NCBI GenBank assembly: GCA_013214545.1
Contig: JABSQB010000004.1
Span: 1 to 64,000, forward strand
Direction of reading: 5' to 3'
DNA from: Henriciella sp.
GTDB lineage: Bacteria > Pseudomonadota > Alphaproteobacteria > Caulobacterales > Hyphomonadaceae
Length of the DNA: 64,000 bases
Positions 52,361 through 61,374 of the stretch are shown here, one piece after another (the first letter of the stretch is position 1; the number at the start of each line of letters is the position of its first letter). A model generated the notes under the pieces. The model saw only the letters and a program-made list of their open reading frames with translations. It made no database searches and was not told the origin of the DNA. The translations under genes were made by a program, and so were the position numbers.

Positions 52361-52846
52361 TTAATCGGCGACGATGAGCAAAGGCGGCGCGGTATCACCG
52401 GACCAGGTAATTTCAAGCTCGATCGCCTGGCTTTCTGGTGCGCCCGGCCGGATCGCGGTTTTCGACGCCTGTCGGAACCCAGTCCCCGCTGCCGGAACCG
52501 CGCTCGCTTCGCCATTCTCGCGGATGCTGAGCACGCGGACAGAGATATCGCTCGTGTCGCCAGATCGTAGAGAGAATGCTGTGTTGCTTGCGACGGAAAT
52601 GGTGCGCAGCCCGGTCGCGGCGTCTTGGACAGGCAGCAATTCTCCGGCGCCGATCAAGGGCTGGTCTTGCGCGCCGAGCGTTTGACCCAGCTCAATGCGG
52701 TCGCCACGCGCGATTAACTCGCCGTCTTCCCAGACCAGGATTTGCGCAGGCTGAACGAAGCGCACATGATGCACCGTGCCCGCAAATGCGGACCCACTGG
52801 ATCCGGCGGCCAGCACCCATAGCAATCCTTGCCTTACAGCCCTCAT
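52361..52846 (-). CDS. Exported protein of unknown function
   Basis: 161-aa protein. The ATG at 52846 (MRAVRQGLLWVLAAGSSGSAFAG) gives a signal peptide; the longer frame to 52999 runs into the fabI promoter region. The mature part is small and beta-rich: FVQPAQILVWEDGELIARGDRI, then TISVASNTAFSLRSGDTSDISVRVL, and a tail with AIELEITWSGDTAPPLLIV. Not a family I recognise. Same strand as and probably upstream partner of the exported protein gene that begins 66 bases downstream of its stop. Together they split fabA from fabI. Confidence 0.65.
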   Translation of the reverse strand: MRAVRQGLLWVLAAGSSGSAFAGTVHHVRFVQPAQILVWEDGELIARGDRIELGQTLGAQDQPLIGAGELLPVQDAATGLRTISVASNTAFSLRSGDTSDISVRVLSIRENGEASAVPAAGTGFRQASKTAIRPGAPESQAIELEITWSGDTAPPLLIVAD

Positions 52847-53010
52847 TCTAAGCGCCTGTTTACGGTTAATCTCCGTTAACTTTTTCCTAGGCCATGAAAT
52901 CTCCTTCGACCAGAGCCTTATCTGCGCCGCTCCGTCAGCCGATTGCTTGACGCGGCCAGCGCGCCCGAATAGCCCTCTCTTCAACGACGATATGAGCAAG
53001 GAGCCAACAC

Positions 53011-53826
53011 ATGGCCGATTACGGAGACATGCCGACCGGAAACCTGATGGCGGGCAAGCGCGGCATCATCATGGGCGTGGCGAACAAGAATTCGATTGCC
53101 TGGGGCATTGCCCAGCAACTGGCTGCCCAAGGCGCAGAAATCTGTTTCACCTATCAAGGCGAGAGCCTGGAACGCCGGGTCCGTCCTCTGGTCGAGAGTA
53201 TCGACATGGACTTCATGCTCGAGGCCGACGTGACCAATGATAAGAGCATGGACAAAGCTTTTGCCGCGGTGAAGGAAAAGTGGGGCAAGATCGATTTTCT
53301 GGTCCACTCAATCGCTTTTGCCGGCAAGGATGAATTGATGGGTTCCATGGTCGCCAACACGTCGCGCGAAGGCTTTCGCCGGGCCATGGATATCTCGGTC
53401 TACAGTTTCATCGATGCGTCGCGCCGCGCGTCAGAGATCATGCCGGATGGCGGCGCGATTATCTGCATGACTTACCTCGGCGCTGAGCGGACGGTGCCAA
53501 GTTATAATGTCATGGGTGTCGCCAAAGCTGCGTTGGAAGCGTCGACCCGGTATGCCGCGCGGGATCTTGGGACACAGGGCATTCGCGTGAATGCGATTTC
53601 GGCTGGTGCCATGCGGACGCTGTCGCTCGCGGGCATTCGCGGCGGAAAGTCTCTGATGGGCACCGGCAAGGACTGGTCGCTGCTTAAGGAAGACACGCGT
53701 ATGGAAGGCGTCGCGGGCTGCGCGCTTTATCTGCTATCCCCGCTCGGGCACTCGATTGCTGGTGAAGTCCTGCATGTCGATGCGGGCTTCCACGCGGTCG
53801 GTGTTCCGGACCTGCCAGAGGAGTAA
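53011..53826 (+). CDS. fabI: Enoyl-ACP reductase (NADH) FabI
   Basis: 271-aa enzyme reducing the enoyl-ACP at the end of each elongation cycle. Start ATG with ribosome site aaggag 8 bases upstream. Cofactor site GKRGIIMGVANKNSIAWGIAQQL, typical of FabI. SIAF is the conserved Ser-Ile-Ala-Phe. Catalytic pair is Y-x6-K in SYNVMGVAKAALEAS, and GIRVNAISAGAMRTLSLAGI completes the fold. Full length. Followed 3 bases later by a flavodoxin-fold gene. Confidence 0.96.
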   Translation: MADYGDMPTGNLMAGKRGIIMGVANKNSIAWGIAQQLAAQGAEICFTYQGESLERRVRPLVESIDMDFMLEADVTNDKSMDKAFAAVKEKWGKIDFLVHSIAFAGKDELMGSMVANTSREGFRRAMDISVYSFIDASRRASEIMPDGGAIICMTYLGAERTVPSYNVMGVAKAALEASTRYAARDLGTQGIRVNAISAGAMRTLSLAGIRGGKSLMGTGKDWSLLKEDTRMEGVAGCALYLLSPLGHSIAGEVLHVDAGFHAVGVPDLPEE

Positions 53827-53829
53827 GTC

Positions 53830-54417
53830 TTGGCCAGAAAGATCTTCATCTGGGTCGGGCATCCGAATGAAACCTCATTGAGCCATGGGCTCGCGGATGC
53901 GTATCAGCGCGGCGCGGAGGCGGCTGGCGCGGACGTGCGGCGGATGAATCTGCATGACATGACGTTCGATCTTGATCTGACCTACGGATACAAGAAGCGC
54001 AAAGATCATGAGCCCTGTCTCACCGAGTTTCTTGAGAATACGAAATGGGCCGAAAACCTGGCATGGTTTCACCCGCTCTGGTGGGGCGGCATGCCGGCTA
54101 AGATGCAAGGCGCGATTGATCGGACATTCTTGCCTGGCATTACGTTTGACTATCACGATGACGATCCGTGGTGGGACAAGCTGCTGGAGGGTCGGGCCGC
54201 CGACGTATTCGTCAATGCCGATACGCCCGGCTTCTTCATCAAATGGATGTATGGCAACCCGCACAAGAATCGGATGACCAAGCAAATCCTCGGCTTCACG
54301 GGCGTAAAGGTGAAAACCTACACCCACCTCGCGCAGGCCAAGACTGCCGACGAGAAGAAGATTGCGAAATGGCTGGCTCAGGCTGAGAAAATCGGCAAAG
54401 AGGCTGCGCGCAGATGA
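53830..54417 (+). CDS. NAD(P)H dehydrogenase (quinone)-like flavodoxin-fold protein
   Basis: 195-aa protein of the Fldfold-2/NQO1-like family (KefF/MdaB-type). TTG start at 53830. Features: [37 protein letters not shown], then [31 protein letters not shown] (the WPLWW-x-PA-K motif of quinone reductases), and [19 protein letters not shown]. Likely reduces quinones or nitro compounds with FMN/FAD. Overlaps the downstream nitroreductase gene by 4 bases and sits tightly behind fabI. Confidence 0.85.
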   Translation: MARKIFIWVGHPNETSLSHGLADAYQRGAEAAGADVRRMNLHDMTFDLDLTYGYKKRKDHEPCLTEFLENTKWAENLAWFHPLWWGGMPAKMQGAIDRTFLPGITFDYHDDDPWWDKLLEGRAADVFVNADTPGFFIKWMYGNPHKNRMTKQILGFTGVKVKTYTHLAQAKTADEKKIAKWLAQAEKIGKEAARR

Positions 54418-55097
54418 AAACAACGACTGAAACGCACGTTCCGCTCAGTGCGGATTTTCCGCATTATCCTGAGGCTGAGATGCAGGCTCGCGCTGTCGCA
54501 TATCATCAGCAGATGCAGTCGCGGCGGTCGGTGCGATCCTTTTCTTCGAAAGCGGTTCCGCAGGACATTATCGAGCAGTGCGTGCTCACCGCCGGGTCGG
54601 CCCCAAGCGGCGCCAATCACCAGCCCTGGTACTTTGCCTGCGTTGGGTCCAACGCGAAAAAGAAAGAAATTCGCGAGGCCGCTGAGGCGGAAGAGCGGGA
54701 GTTCTATTCCGGGCGCGCGGCGCAGGAATGGATCGATGCATTGGCCCCGATCGGAACCGATGCCGACAAGCCCTACATGGAGATTGCGCCCTGGCTGATC
54801 TGTATCTTCGCACAACGCCGCGGCGGCATCCGCGAGGGCGAGGATAAGAAGAATTATTATATTCATGAAAGCGTCGGCATCGCAACGGGCATGCTAATCT
54901 CAGCCTGCCACAATGCAGGTCTTGCGACGCTGGTGCACACGCCCAACCCGATGAAGTTCCTGAACGGCATTTGCGGGCGACCTGAGACCGAGAAACCATT
55001 CCTGATCCTGGTTGCGGGCTATCCGGCAGACGACGCCATGGTGCCCAACCATGCGCTGGTCAAAAAGCCGCTCGGTGAGATTGCTAGCTTCCTGTAG
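54414..55097 (+). CDS. Nitroreductase-family flavoprotein, iodotyrosine deiodinase-like
   Basis: 227-aa FMN protein. Motifs: [15 protein letters not shown] (FMN phosphate site), [14 protein letters not shown], then [18 protein letters not shown]. The substrate residues that define iodotyrosine deiodinases (Glu-x3-Tyr, then Lys 21 residues after the Tyr) are all present: E and Y in EEREFY, K in [20 protein letters not shown] and [21 protein letters not shown] complete the fold. Bacterial members dehalogenate halogenated tyrosines. The specificity is inferred from this spacing, not proven. Overlaps the flavodoxin-fold gene (ATGA), so the two are coupled. Confidence 0.85.
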   Translation: MKTTTETHVPLSADFPHYPEAEMQARAVAYHQQMQSRRSVRSFSSKAVPQDIIEQCVLTAGSAPSGANHQPWYFACVGSNAKKKEIREAAEAEEREFYSGRAAQEWIDALAPIGTDADKPYMEIAPWLICIFAQRRGGIREGEDKKNYYIHESVGIATGMLISACHNAGLATLVHTPNPMKFLNGICGRPETEKPFLILVAGYPADDAMVPNHALVKKPLGEIASFL

Positions 55098-55995
55098 CGG
55101 GCAGGATTTCAATCGTTGGGCCGGATGGGTAGATCCAGGTCACCAATGTGCGTGTGATCGGTCCTTCCTCGAATTCCTGACTGACTTCAGCGCGAACGCT
55201 GAGCCCGCTTTGCCCTGAGAGGCCGGCGGGTATCCGTCCCATGTCGAGATCAATGGTTTCTTCGCCGTGGGCGAGAGCCAGGTTGGCAACGTCCCAGCCC
55301 GGCACGCTGGCGACCAGGGTCAGTCTTTGAGAAACTTCTGCCGTCAACGGCGCGGGGCGAGATAGATTTCCGAGCACATCCGCGAAGAGTTGCGTGACAT
55401 GGAATCCCGTCTCGGTCCGCGCGACACCGACTGCAATGTGCGACATGTCGGGGTCGAGAATGTTTCGGCGATGGCCTTTACTCTCCATCAGTCGCTGATG
55501 CAGATCCCGAACGACTTTGCTCCGCTCAGGCGGCCGGAAGCCGCGCACCAGAGTGCAAGAGACCTCGCGGTCGCGATAATCGACGCAAACAGAGGGCCCA
55601 AACTGGGCGAGGTTTTCGGCGGTCCCTTCGGCAAGCAAGGTGCGGTCAAACGCGGCGATCCTTGCTGCATGAGATCGGCCGTCCGGCGACTCATGGCCAA
55701 AGAAGTCATTGAGCCCCATATCGAGACTGTGAAATCTCGCGGATGGTCTCAGCTCGTGTCGTGTGCGCAGGCGCTCTAGTCCATGATCTGCGCGCGCTTG
55801 ATTGACCAGATCGACAAAAAGTCGTTCTGCTTCAAGGTCAAAGCGAAAATCTGCGGGTGGCGCGTTCAGGCACGCCTCGCCGTTGATGACATAGTTTGCG
55901 AGTGCCTCTGAGCGGCTATCCGTCCGCATATCGCAGGCCAAGGCGGCAGAGGGCAGTAGAGCCAGAGCAGAAAAAAGAGTCAGAACACGCAGCAT
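55084..55995 (-). CDS. CAP/SCP-domain extracellular protein
   Basis: 303-aa exported protein. The ATG at 55995 begins a signal peptide ([20 protein letters not shown]). The CAP domain follows: [51 protein letters not shown], then [10 protein letters not shown] (the ENxA motif), and [23 protein letters not shown] (SxGHRxNI). Both CAP signatures are present. The C-terminal 110 residues form a beta-rich region of unknown type. Role unknown in bacteria. Overlaps the nitroreductase 3' end (14 bases, convergent). Confidence 0.88.
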   Translation of the reverse strand: MLRVLTLFSALALLPSAALACDMRTDSRSEALANYVINGEACLNAPPADFRFDLEAERLFVDLVNQARADHGLERLRTRHELRPSARFHSLDMGLNDFFGHESPDGRSHAARIAAFDRTLLAEGTAENLAQFGPSVCVDYRDREVSCTLVRGFRPPERSKVVRDLHQRLMESKGHRRNILDPDMSHIAVGVARTETGFHVTQLFADVLGNLSRPAPLTAEVSQRLTLVASVPGWDVANLALAHGEETIDLDMGRIPAGLSGQSGLSVRAEVSQEFEEGPITRTLVTWIYPSGPTIEILPATGS

Positions 55996-56021
55996 AACGA
56001 AGGAGTCTAACCGCAAATGCG

Positions 56022-56708
56022 TTAAAGCACACCTTCTGCGCGCAATCGGCCAATGATTGGCGCCATCATGCGGGCGATGGCTGCGTTGCTCGGGCGGACC
56101 TGGCCATAGGCGGGCAGGCCCTCATCGGCGATCACCAGATCCGCTTCGAACTTGGCGGGGAATGTGTGGCGATAGTGCGCCGCGCGCACGGTGCCAAGAT
56201 ACTGTGCGAGCACGCTTTCGACGCTCCGACCCCGCTCAACGACATCGCGGCGGATACGGCGGGCCAGGCGCAGATCATCCGGCGTGTCGACATAGATCGA
56301 GAGGTCGATCAATGGTTTCACTTCGGGGACTGAAAGCGCGTGGATTCCTTCCAATATGATCACCGGGGCGGGCTTGATGGTCAGGGTCTCAGTCTTGCGA
56401 TCGTGCAGGTCATAATCATAGATCGGCTGTTCGATCGTGACGCCGGCTTTCAGGTCCGCCAGCTGCCGTGCCATCAGGCTGGTCTCCTTCGAGACCGGGT
56501 CATCATAATTGACTTTTGCGATGATCGCCTGGCGCAGCTCTTCGGTGTCGGCTGGGCCGTAATGCGCCATTGGCCAGTAATATCCATCTTCGTGAAAGAT
56601 CACGACTCCAACATCCTGGCACGCTTCTACCAGGGCTTCTGCAACAGTGGATTTTCCCGATCCGGACCCTCCGGACATGGCGATCAGGAAGGGGGCTTCG
56701 CGTGCCAC
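56022..56708 (-). CDS. udk: Uridine kinase
   Basis: 228-aa phosphoribulokinase/uridine-kinase-family enzyme salvaging uridine (and cytidine) to UMP/CMP. GTG start at 56708. P-loop GGSGSGKSTVAEAL (residues 13-26), VIFHEDGYYWPM, then NYDDPVS, and ILEGIHALSVPEVKPLIDLSIYVDTPDDLRLARRIRRDV. All family blocks are visible. Starts 5 bases after the fur stop, so it is cotranscribed with tsaB-rimI-fur. Confidence 0.92.
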   Translation of the reverse strand: MAREAPFLIAMSGGSGSGKSTVAEALVEACQDVGVVIFHEDGYYWPMAHYGPADTEELRQAIIAKVNYDDPVSKETSLMARQLADLKAGVTIEQPIYDYDLHDRKTETLTIKPAPVIILEGIHALSVPEVKPLIDLSIYVDTPDDLRLARRIRRDVVERGRSVESVLAQYLGTVRAAHYRHTFPAKFEADLVIADEGLPAYGQVRPSNAAIARMMAPIIGRLRAEGVL

Positions 56709-56713
56709 CGGAC

Positions 56714-57130
56714 TTAGTCTTCGCCGTCTTTCAGCGGAACGGCGTAGAGCTCGAGGCGATGATCCACCAGGCGATAGCCATGCTCGCGCGCAATCTCTTC
56801 TTGCAGGCGTTCAATCTCTTCGTTGTGGAACTCGATCACCTTGCCGGATTTTACATCGATCAAGTGGTCATGGTGCTCGTCTGGAACCTCTTCGTAACGG
56901 GCGCGGCCATCACCGAAATCGTGGCTTTCGATAATCCCATACTCTTCGAATAGCTTCACTGTACGATAGACAGTTGCCAGTGAGATGTTCTTGTCGACTG
57001 CATTGGCGCGCCGATGCAGCTCTTCTGCATCCGGATGATCGTCCGCGAGAGACAGAATGCGGGCAATGACCTTGCGCTGCTCGGTCATGCGGAGGCCTTT
57101 TTCGGCGCAGAGTTTTTCCAAACGATCCAT
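56714..57130 (-). CDS. fur: Fur-family metal regulator
   Basis: 138-aa dimeric repressor of the Fur family. N-terminal winged helix: LCAEKGLRMTEQRKVIARIL and NAVDKNISLATVYRTVKLFEEYGII, the ISLATVYRT recognition helix. Metal-binding DEHHDHLIDVKSGKVIEF (HHDHL at residues 86-90). No CxxC zinc sites: the only cysteine is near residue 8. Could be Fur or a manganese/iron-heme variant (Mur/Irr); the HHDH arrangement favours Fur. Third gene of tsaB-rimI-fur-udk. Confidence 0.9.
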   Translation of the reverse strand: MDRLEKLCAEKGLRMTEQRKVIARILSLADDHPDAEELHRRANAVDKNISLATVYRTVKLFEEYGIIESHDFGDGRARYEEVPDEHHDHLIDVKSGKVIEFHNEEIERLQEEIAREHGYRLVDHRLELYAVPLKDGED

Positions 57131-57147
57131 GACGCTCCTGTAGCCCT

Positions 57148-57639
57148 TTAAGTTGCGGCCTGTCTAGCCATTGGCTTGGACATCAAGATGGCGTCTACGC
57201 GATTTCCTTCAAGGCGCTTATAATAGTTCGGACGCCGCCCGTCTGACTTGAAGCCCAAGGATTGGTAGAATTTCACCGCGCCGAGATTGTCCTCTGCAAC
57301 TTCCAGCCACCAATTGACCACGCCCTCGCGCATCAAACGGTTTTCCGTGTCCGCCAGCAGGGCAGATGCGAACCCTTGTCGCCGCGCCGATGGAGCTGTC
57401 GCAATGGTGAGGATCTCCACCTGATCCACCGCGATCTGAAACAGCACAAAAGCTTGGATCGCGCCGCGCTCAGCGATCCCGCGGGCGCGAATGCTGGTTT
57501 GATTTAGAAGATCTTCGAATTGCTGCGCGCTCCAGGCCCGATCGCCGGAAAATGCCGCACGATGAACGTTCGCCATGCGCGCGCTGTCTGCCAGGCCGAG
57601 GTCGACGCTTTGGTGAGGCTCGTCGTTCTGACGGGTCAT
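57148..57639 (-). CDS. rimI: Ribosomal protein S18-alanine N-acetyltransferase RimI
   Basis: 163-aa GNAT acetyltransferase. Acetyl-CoA site VEILTIATAPSARRQGFASALLADTE (about residues 74-99), then WWLEVAEDNLGAVKFYQSLGFKSDGRRPNYYK, the standard RimI C-terminal motif. Start overlaps the tsaB stop by 4 bases. RimI and TsaB are neighbours in most proteobacteria. Confidence 0.9.
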   Translation of the reverse strand: MTRQNDEPHQSVDLGLADSARMANVHRAAFSGDRAWSAQQFEDLLNQTSIRARGIAERGAIQAFVLFQIAVDQVEILTIATAPSARRQGFASALLADTENRLMREGVVNWWLEVAEDNLGAVKFYQSLGFKSDGRRPNYYKRLEGNRVDAILMSKPMARQAAT

Positions 57640-58283
57640 GTCATTGGCGCGGATTGAGGCAGTGCGGCGTCCGGCGCGCGCGCATAGGTGGGGCGTGCCG
57701 GGTGAAGATCAGGATCTAAAGTGGTAGCCACCTGGGCCGCGCGCGCAGCGGTGGGGCGGGCGGTGTGTACGGTAAGATCAGGCAGCTTGGCCTGGAGCAT
57801 CTCGGCGTCGCCATAAACCATGTGCGGATGGCTGCTTAGCAGATCCGCGAGTGTTTCGAGGGTCATCTCGCACGCTTCATCGGTTGCGGTGCCGGATCTG
57901 AATGTCTGGGTCCAATAGGTGATATCAGGCGGGCGTTTCTGGGCGGGAAGAGCCACGATTGCAGAGCCTTGCTGCCCGGCGGGCAAGGCAGCTTCAAGCG
58001 TCGTAATGCCGAGACAGGGGGCTTTAGTCGCCAGCGCCAAGCCGCGGGCGAACGCGACGCCTACACGGATCCCGGTAAAACTTCCGGGCCCGGTCACAAC
58101 GGCAAATCGGTCGATTTGATCCAGTGAGAGTTTAGCTTTTGAGAGCAGCGTTTGTGTCAGTCCAGGCAACCGAGCGTCTTGCCCGCGCTGCATGGGTTCA
58201 CGCAATTCGCCTATGACCTTGCCATCTTGCGTCACTGCCAGTTCGCAAGCTGGTCCGGCTGTATGAAACGCAAGAACAATCAC
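57636..58283 (-). CDS. tsaB: tRNA N6-threonylcarbamoyladenosine biosynthesis protein TsaB
   Basis: 215-aa partner of TsaD for t6A37 modification of ANN-decoding tRNAs. GTG start at 58283. ILAFDTAG-type opening MIVLAFHTAGPACELAV, then VVTGPGSFTGIRVGVAFARGLAL (the GPGSFTGLR hallmark), and ALPAQKRPPDITYWTQTF. Length matches TsaB. First gene of the tsaB-rimI-fur-udk operon. Confidence 0.93.
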   Translation of the reverse strand: MIVLAFHTAGPACELAVTQDGKVIGELREPMQRGQDARLPGLTQTLLSKAKLSLDQIDRFAVVTGPGSFTGIRVGVAFARGLALATKAPCLGITTLEAALPAGQQGSAIVALPAQKRPPDITYWTQTFRSGTATDEACEMTLETLADLLSSHPHMVYGDAEMLQAKLPDLTVHTARPTAARAAQVATTLDPDLHPARPTYARAPDAALPQSAPMT

Positions 58284-58292
58284 GCGTCGACC

Positions 58293-58898
58293 CTAGAGCA
58301 CCAGGCAGGCGTCTTCAAAACTCAGCCGCGGGCTGCGCTCGAAAATCGTGCTGTCATCGCCGTGCCCGATATTGCAAAGCCAGTTCGAGCGCCAGGTCTT
58401 GGTTGCTTCATCGCCGAGAAAGAATTCTTCATCCACGCCGGCATTATTAAAGCCCGACATCGGACCGCAATCGAGGCCGAGTGCGCGAGCCGCCAGCATC
58501 AGATAAGCGCCCTGCAGCGTACCATTGCGGAAGGCCGTCAGATGACGATTTTCCTCATCCGCGAACCAGTCCTTGGCGCCTGGATTGTGGGGAAAGAGCT
58601 CTGGGATTTTCTCATGGAATTCCAAGTCATGTGCTATGATCACGACCCATGGCGCGGCGAGAGTCTTGTCGACATTTCCTTCCATCAAATGTGGCTTGAG
58701 CCGCTCTTTCGCCTCCGAAGAGTGGAGGAAAACAAACCGTGCCGGCGAGCAATTCGCGCTCGTCATGCCCATTTTTGTGAGATCATAAGTCGCCCGGATC
58801 AGAGTTTCAGCCACATGATCGGACGTCCAGCCATTATAGGAACGGCCATTCCGCCAGATTTGATCCAGCGCTGCATCATTTACGGGGGATTTAGTCAT
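58293..58898 (-). CDS. RutE-like nitroreductase (malonic semialdehyde reductase type)
   Basis: 201-aa nitroreductase-fold protein of the RutE/HadB group. Opening AALDQIWRNGRSYNGWT resembles RutE, and MGMTSANCSPARFVFLHS with GTLQGAYLMLAARALGLDCGPMSGFNN are its fingerprints. RutE reduces malonic semialdehyde in pyrimidine catabolism; no other rut gene is present here, so a general enal/nitro reductase role is equally possible. Complete. Confidence 0.85.
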   Translation of the reverse strand: MTKSPVNDAALDQIWRNGRSYNGWTSDHVAETLIRATYDLTKMGMTSANCSPARFVFLHSSEAKERLKPHLMEGNVDKTLAAPWVVIIAHDLEFHEKIPELFPHNPGAKDWFADEENRHLTAFRNGTLQGAYLMLAARALGLDCGPMSGFNNAGVDEEFFLGDEATKTWRSNWLCNIGHGDDSTIFERSPRLSFEDACLVL

Positions 58899-58982
58899 CT
58901 TCAGCTCCAGCCAGTTCGCGTCTCCGCGTTACTTAAGCTGGAACTGAGGGAAGGGAAACGCTAACGCGCAGAGTTTCCGGTC

Positions 58983-59456
58983 TTAAGCGCGCGGCTGATT
59001 GATCTGGATCGACCAGATAACATCCATGGCGGCGACTTCGCGATCCTTGGAATCGTGCAATGTGACGTCGACTTCAAACGTCACACGGCCTTCCTTATTG
59101 AACTCAGCGAGAATGTCTGCGCCCGGACGTCGCAGCAGGCCAGTTGCTCGCACGACACCGCGTGCGGCTTTCTGGTATCGGATCGTCGCTTCGGTGATCG
59201 CGGCTTTGACCATCAGAACCTTGTCAGCGAACAGCGACACCATGGCCGCGCCAGAGGCGGCTTCCGCGAGCGTAAACAGGGCGCCAGCGTGCTGACTGCC
59301 CATATGGTTTTGCGTTTCTTTCCAGTCAGGAAGCTGCGCCGCACCGCGACCGTCTGCAATCTCAAGTAATTCTATACCACTATGCTTAGCGTATGGAACA
59401 TTCTCCTCGAAGAATGTTTTCATCATCATGTATACTTGTTCGTTTGCTTCTATCAC
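58983..59456 (-). CDS. PaaI/DUF4442-type hot-dog thioesterase
   Basis: 157-aa single hot-dog domain protein. SQHAGALFTLAEAASGAAMVS is the thioesterase core, and YQKAARGVVRATGLLRRPGADILAEFNKEGRVTFEVDVTLHDSKDREVAAMDVIW is the second half. Probably an acyl-CoA thioesterase or related function; substrate unknown. Starts with GTG at 59456, or with an in-frame ATG at 59429 (MMM stretch). About 230 bases of AT-rich non-coding DNA separate it from the next gene, holding promoters for both directions; nothing else is recognised there. Confidence 0.75.
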   Translation of the reverse strand: MIEANEQVYMMMKTFFEENVPYAKHSGIELLEIADGRGAAQLPDWKETQNHMGSQHAGALFTLAEAASGAAMVSLFADKVLMVKAAITEATIRYQKAARGVVRATGLLRRPGADILAEFNKEGRVTFEVDVTLHDSKDREVAAMDVIWSIQINQPRA

Positions 59457-59688
59457 GGATTTCTTCCCACTAGTTTTATTTCAATGGAGCACGGGGCCTT
59501 ACAACCGTCAATTGTCTATTGAAATGTGAAGGAATTCGTAAAAATTATCGCTGCGTCTCAGTGAAGTTTCAACTTGGTCCTGCGCGTTAACCAAGTCGCA
59601 AGGTTGATTGATCGTTTCTAAATATCATGAACGCAGATTAACGAGCACCGCGACCAGTTTTTCAAGACATGTATGATTATGTGCGGGC

Positions 59689-61374
59689 ATGCGCATCACC
59701 ACTCGAACCATGTTCAACAGCATCGTGCACGGCAAGACCGAGCTCCCTGAAGGGGACTTGCGTCAGCTGGTGCTGCGCGAATTGTTCGATCAATTGGCTG
59801 CGGTGATGAAGCCCCTGTCGCTGATCACGGCGATCAATGGCACAGTGGTAACGCTGATCTTTGCGCAATTTACGGAGTGGTGGCTGGCGCTGATGTGGTG
59901 GGCGCCCATCGCTTACTTCTCGTATTTCCAGTATATCGGCGCCAAGGCGATGGATGCGGTGCCGAAAGATGCCAAGCTTTCAGGCGGCTTCCTCAAGAAG
60001 GGTGCCCGCAATAATTTCCTGTTCGGAGCGTGGTGGGCCCTGAGCTGTATCATCTTCGCTGGTCCAGACCCCGCCGCGAACATCACGCTCGCGGCGCTGT
60101 CGACCGGCATGTGTGCTGCGGCAGCAGCCTGCCTCGGTTCGAATGCTGCGATGTCAGCGCGTTTTCTCGCTGGCGCCCTTCCGGTCACGATCTTTTCCCT
60201 GACCTTCATCGACGGCGCGGCGGCCGTCATTACCGCTGCTATGGGTGGGACGCTCGGCGTGACAATGGTCTACATGGCGCACCTGAAATACAACGAGACT
60301 GTGGAGATGCTGCGCGTTCGCCTCGGCCTGCAATTGTCCAAGGGCCGTCTTGAATCGGCGGTGCGTACCCTCGGCATCGGGCTCGAAATCCAGGATAGCT
60401 CCGGCGAAGTCGTGTTCTGCAACGCGACCATGGAGAAGAACCGCGAAGCTCTGACGCAGGGCGGGCGCACGCGTGAGGGCTTCTACTTCTGGGAAGGTCA
60501 GTATTACCGCAAGACCGATTTCAATGGCGTCGCCGGCGATCAGATCGAACTGATCGAGAATGTCAGCTCTCTGGTCGAAAGCCAGCAGACCATTCTGGAA
60601 TCACGCCAGCAAGCCGAGCAGGCGCTGCAAACCAAGTCGGCCTTCTTTGAATCGATCTCTCGCGAAGTGATTTATCCGATCAAGACCATCCGCAAATATG
60701 CGCGGCTATTGCAACCAGACTCGCGCATCCAGTTCGATGATCAAGAACTTGGTAATCTCGCCAATCTGATCATGAACGCCTCAAAAGACCTCGAGGGTCT
60801 GATGTCGTCGATGACGCGTCACTCGCTGGACGATAACGCACACTTGGTCGACGCTGAAGCCGTGCGCCTGCGCGAAATCTTCGCTGAAGAATTCGCCCAG
60901 ATGGCGCAAAACGATCTTTCCGATGCAACGATTGGCGCCTTGGTCAGGGCTATTCCAGAAGACCTTCTGGTCAAATCATCGGCTAGCGGATCGCTCACGC
61001 GCGCGCTCGGACAAATGTGCCTGAAAGCGCATCGCACCGTTGGCAATACAGGCCGGTTGTCGCTCTATGTCCGCGCCATGACTGATGGCTCAAGCTCGAT
61101 CTGCTTCATCGTTCGCGGCGCCTACGCCGCCACCACGACCTTCGAGAAGGAGGTCGTTACCGAGACGATTGAAACGTCTGACGGCTCTGAAGTGACGCTG
61201 GACGAGTACGCCTCTTACATGTCTGAAACTCACATCGCGAACCTGGGCGGACAGTACAAAGAGAATCTCAGCGGCGACAAATCGGTGAACCTGGTCGCGA
61301 TTATTCCAGGCGATCACGTCTACAGCACTGGGCAGGACCTTAAGGTGCTACCTTTGCAATCAGCTGTTCGTTAA
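59689..61374 (+). CDS. Membrane-bound pseudo-histidine kinase
   Basis: 561-aa protein. Residues about 40-205 hold five or six transmembrane helices. A PAS-like segment follows (LGIGLEIQDSSGEVVFCNATM, residues about 224-250), then a dimerisation region resembling HisKA: AFFESISREVIYPIKTIRKYARLL. Here the phosphoacceptor His is replaced by Arg (about R325). The ATPase region (GSLTRALGQMCLKAHRTVG) keeps a degenerate N-box but no clear G1 or G2 glycine motifs. It should therefore be inactive as a kinase and act as a sensor, scaffold or signalling partner. It converges with and overlaps the FAD oxidoreductase by 35 bases. Confidence 0.75.
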   Translation: MRITTRTMFNSIVHGKTELPEGDLRQLVLRELFDQLAAVMKPLSLITAINGTVVTLIFAQFTEWWLALMWWAPIAYFSYFQYIGAKAMDAVPKDAKLSGGFLKKGARNNFLFGAWWALSCIIFAGPDPAANITLAALSTGMCAAAAACLGSNAAMSARFLAGALPVTIFSLTFIDGAAAVITAAMGGTLGVTMVYMAHLKYNETVEMLRVRLGLQLSKGRLESAVRTLGIGLEIQDSSGEVVFCNATMEKNREALTQGGRTREGFYFWEGQYYRKTDFNGVAGDQIELIENVSSLVESQQTILESRQQAEQALQTKSAFFESISREVIYPIKTIRKYARLLQPDSRIQFDDQELGNLANLIMNASKDLEGLMSSMTRHSLDDNAHLVDAEAVRLREIFAEEFAQMAQNDLSDATIGALVRAIPEDLLVKSSASGSLTRALGQMCLKAHRTVGNTGRLSLYVRAMTDGSSSICFIVRGAYAATTTFEKEVVTETIETSDGSEVTLDEYASYMSETHIANLGGQYKENLSGDKSVNLVAIIPGDHVYSTGQDLKVLPLQSAVR

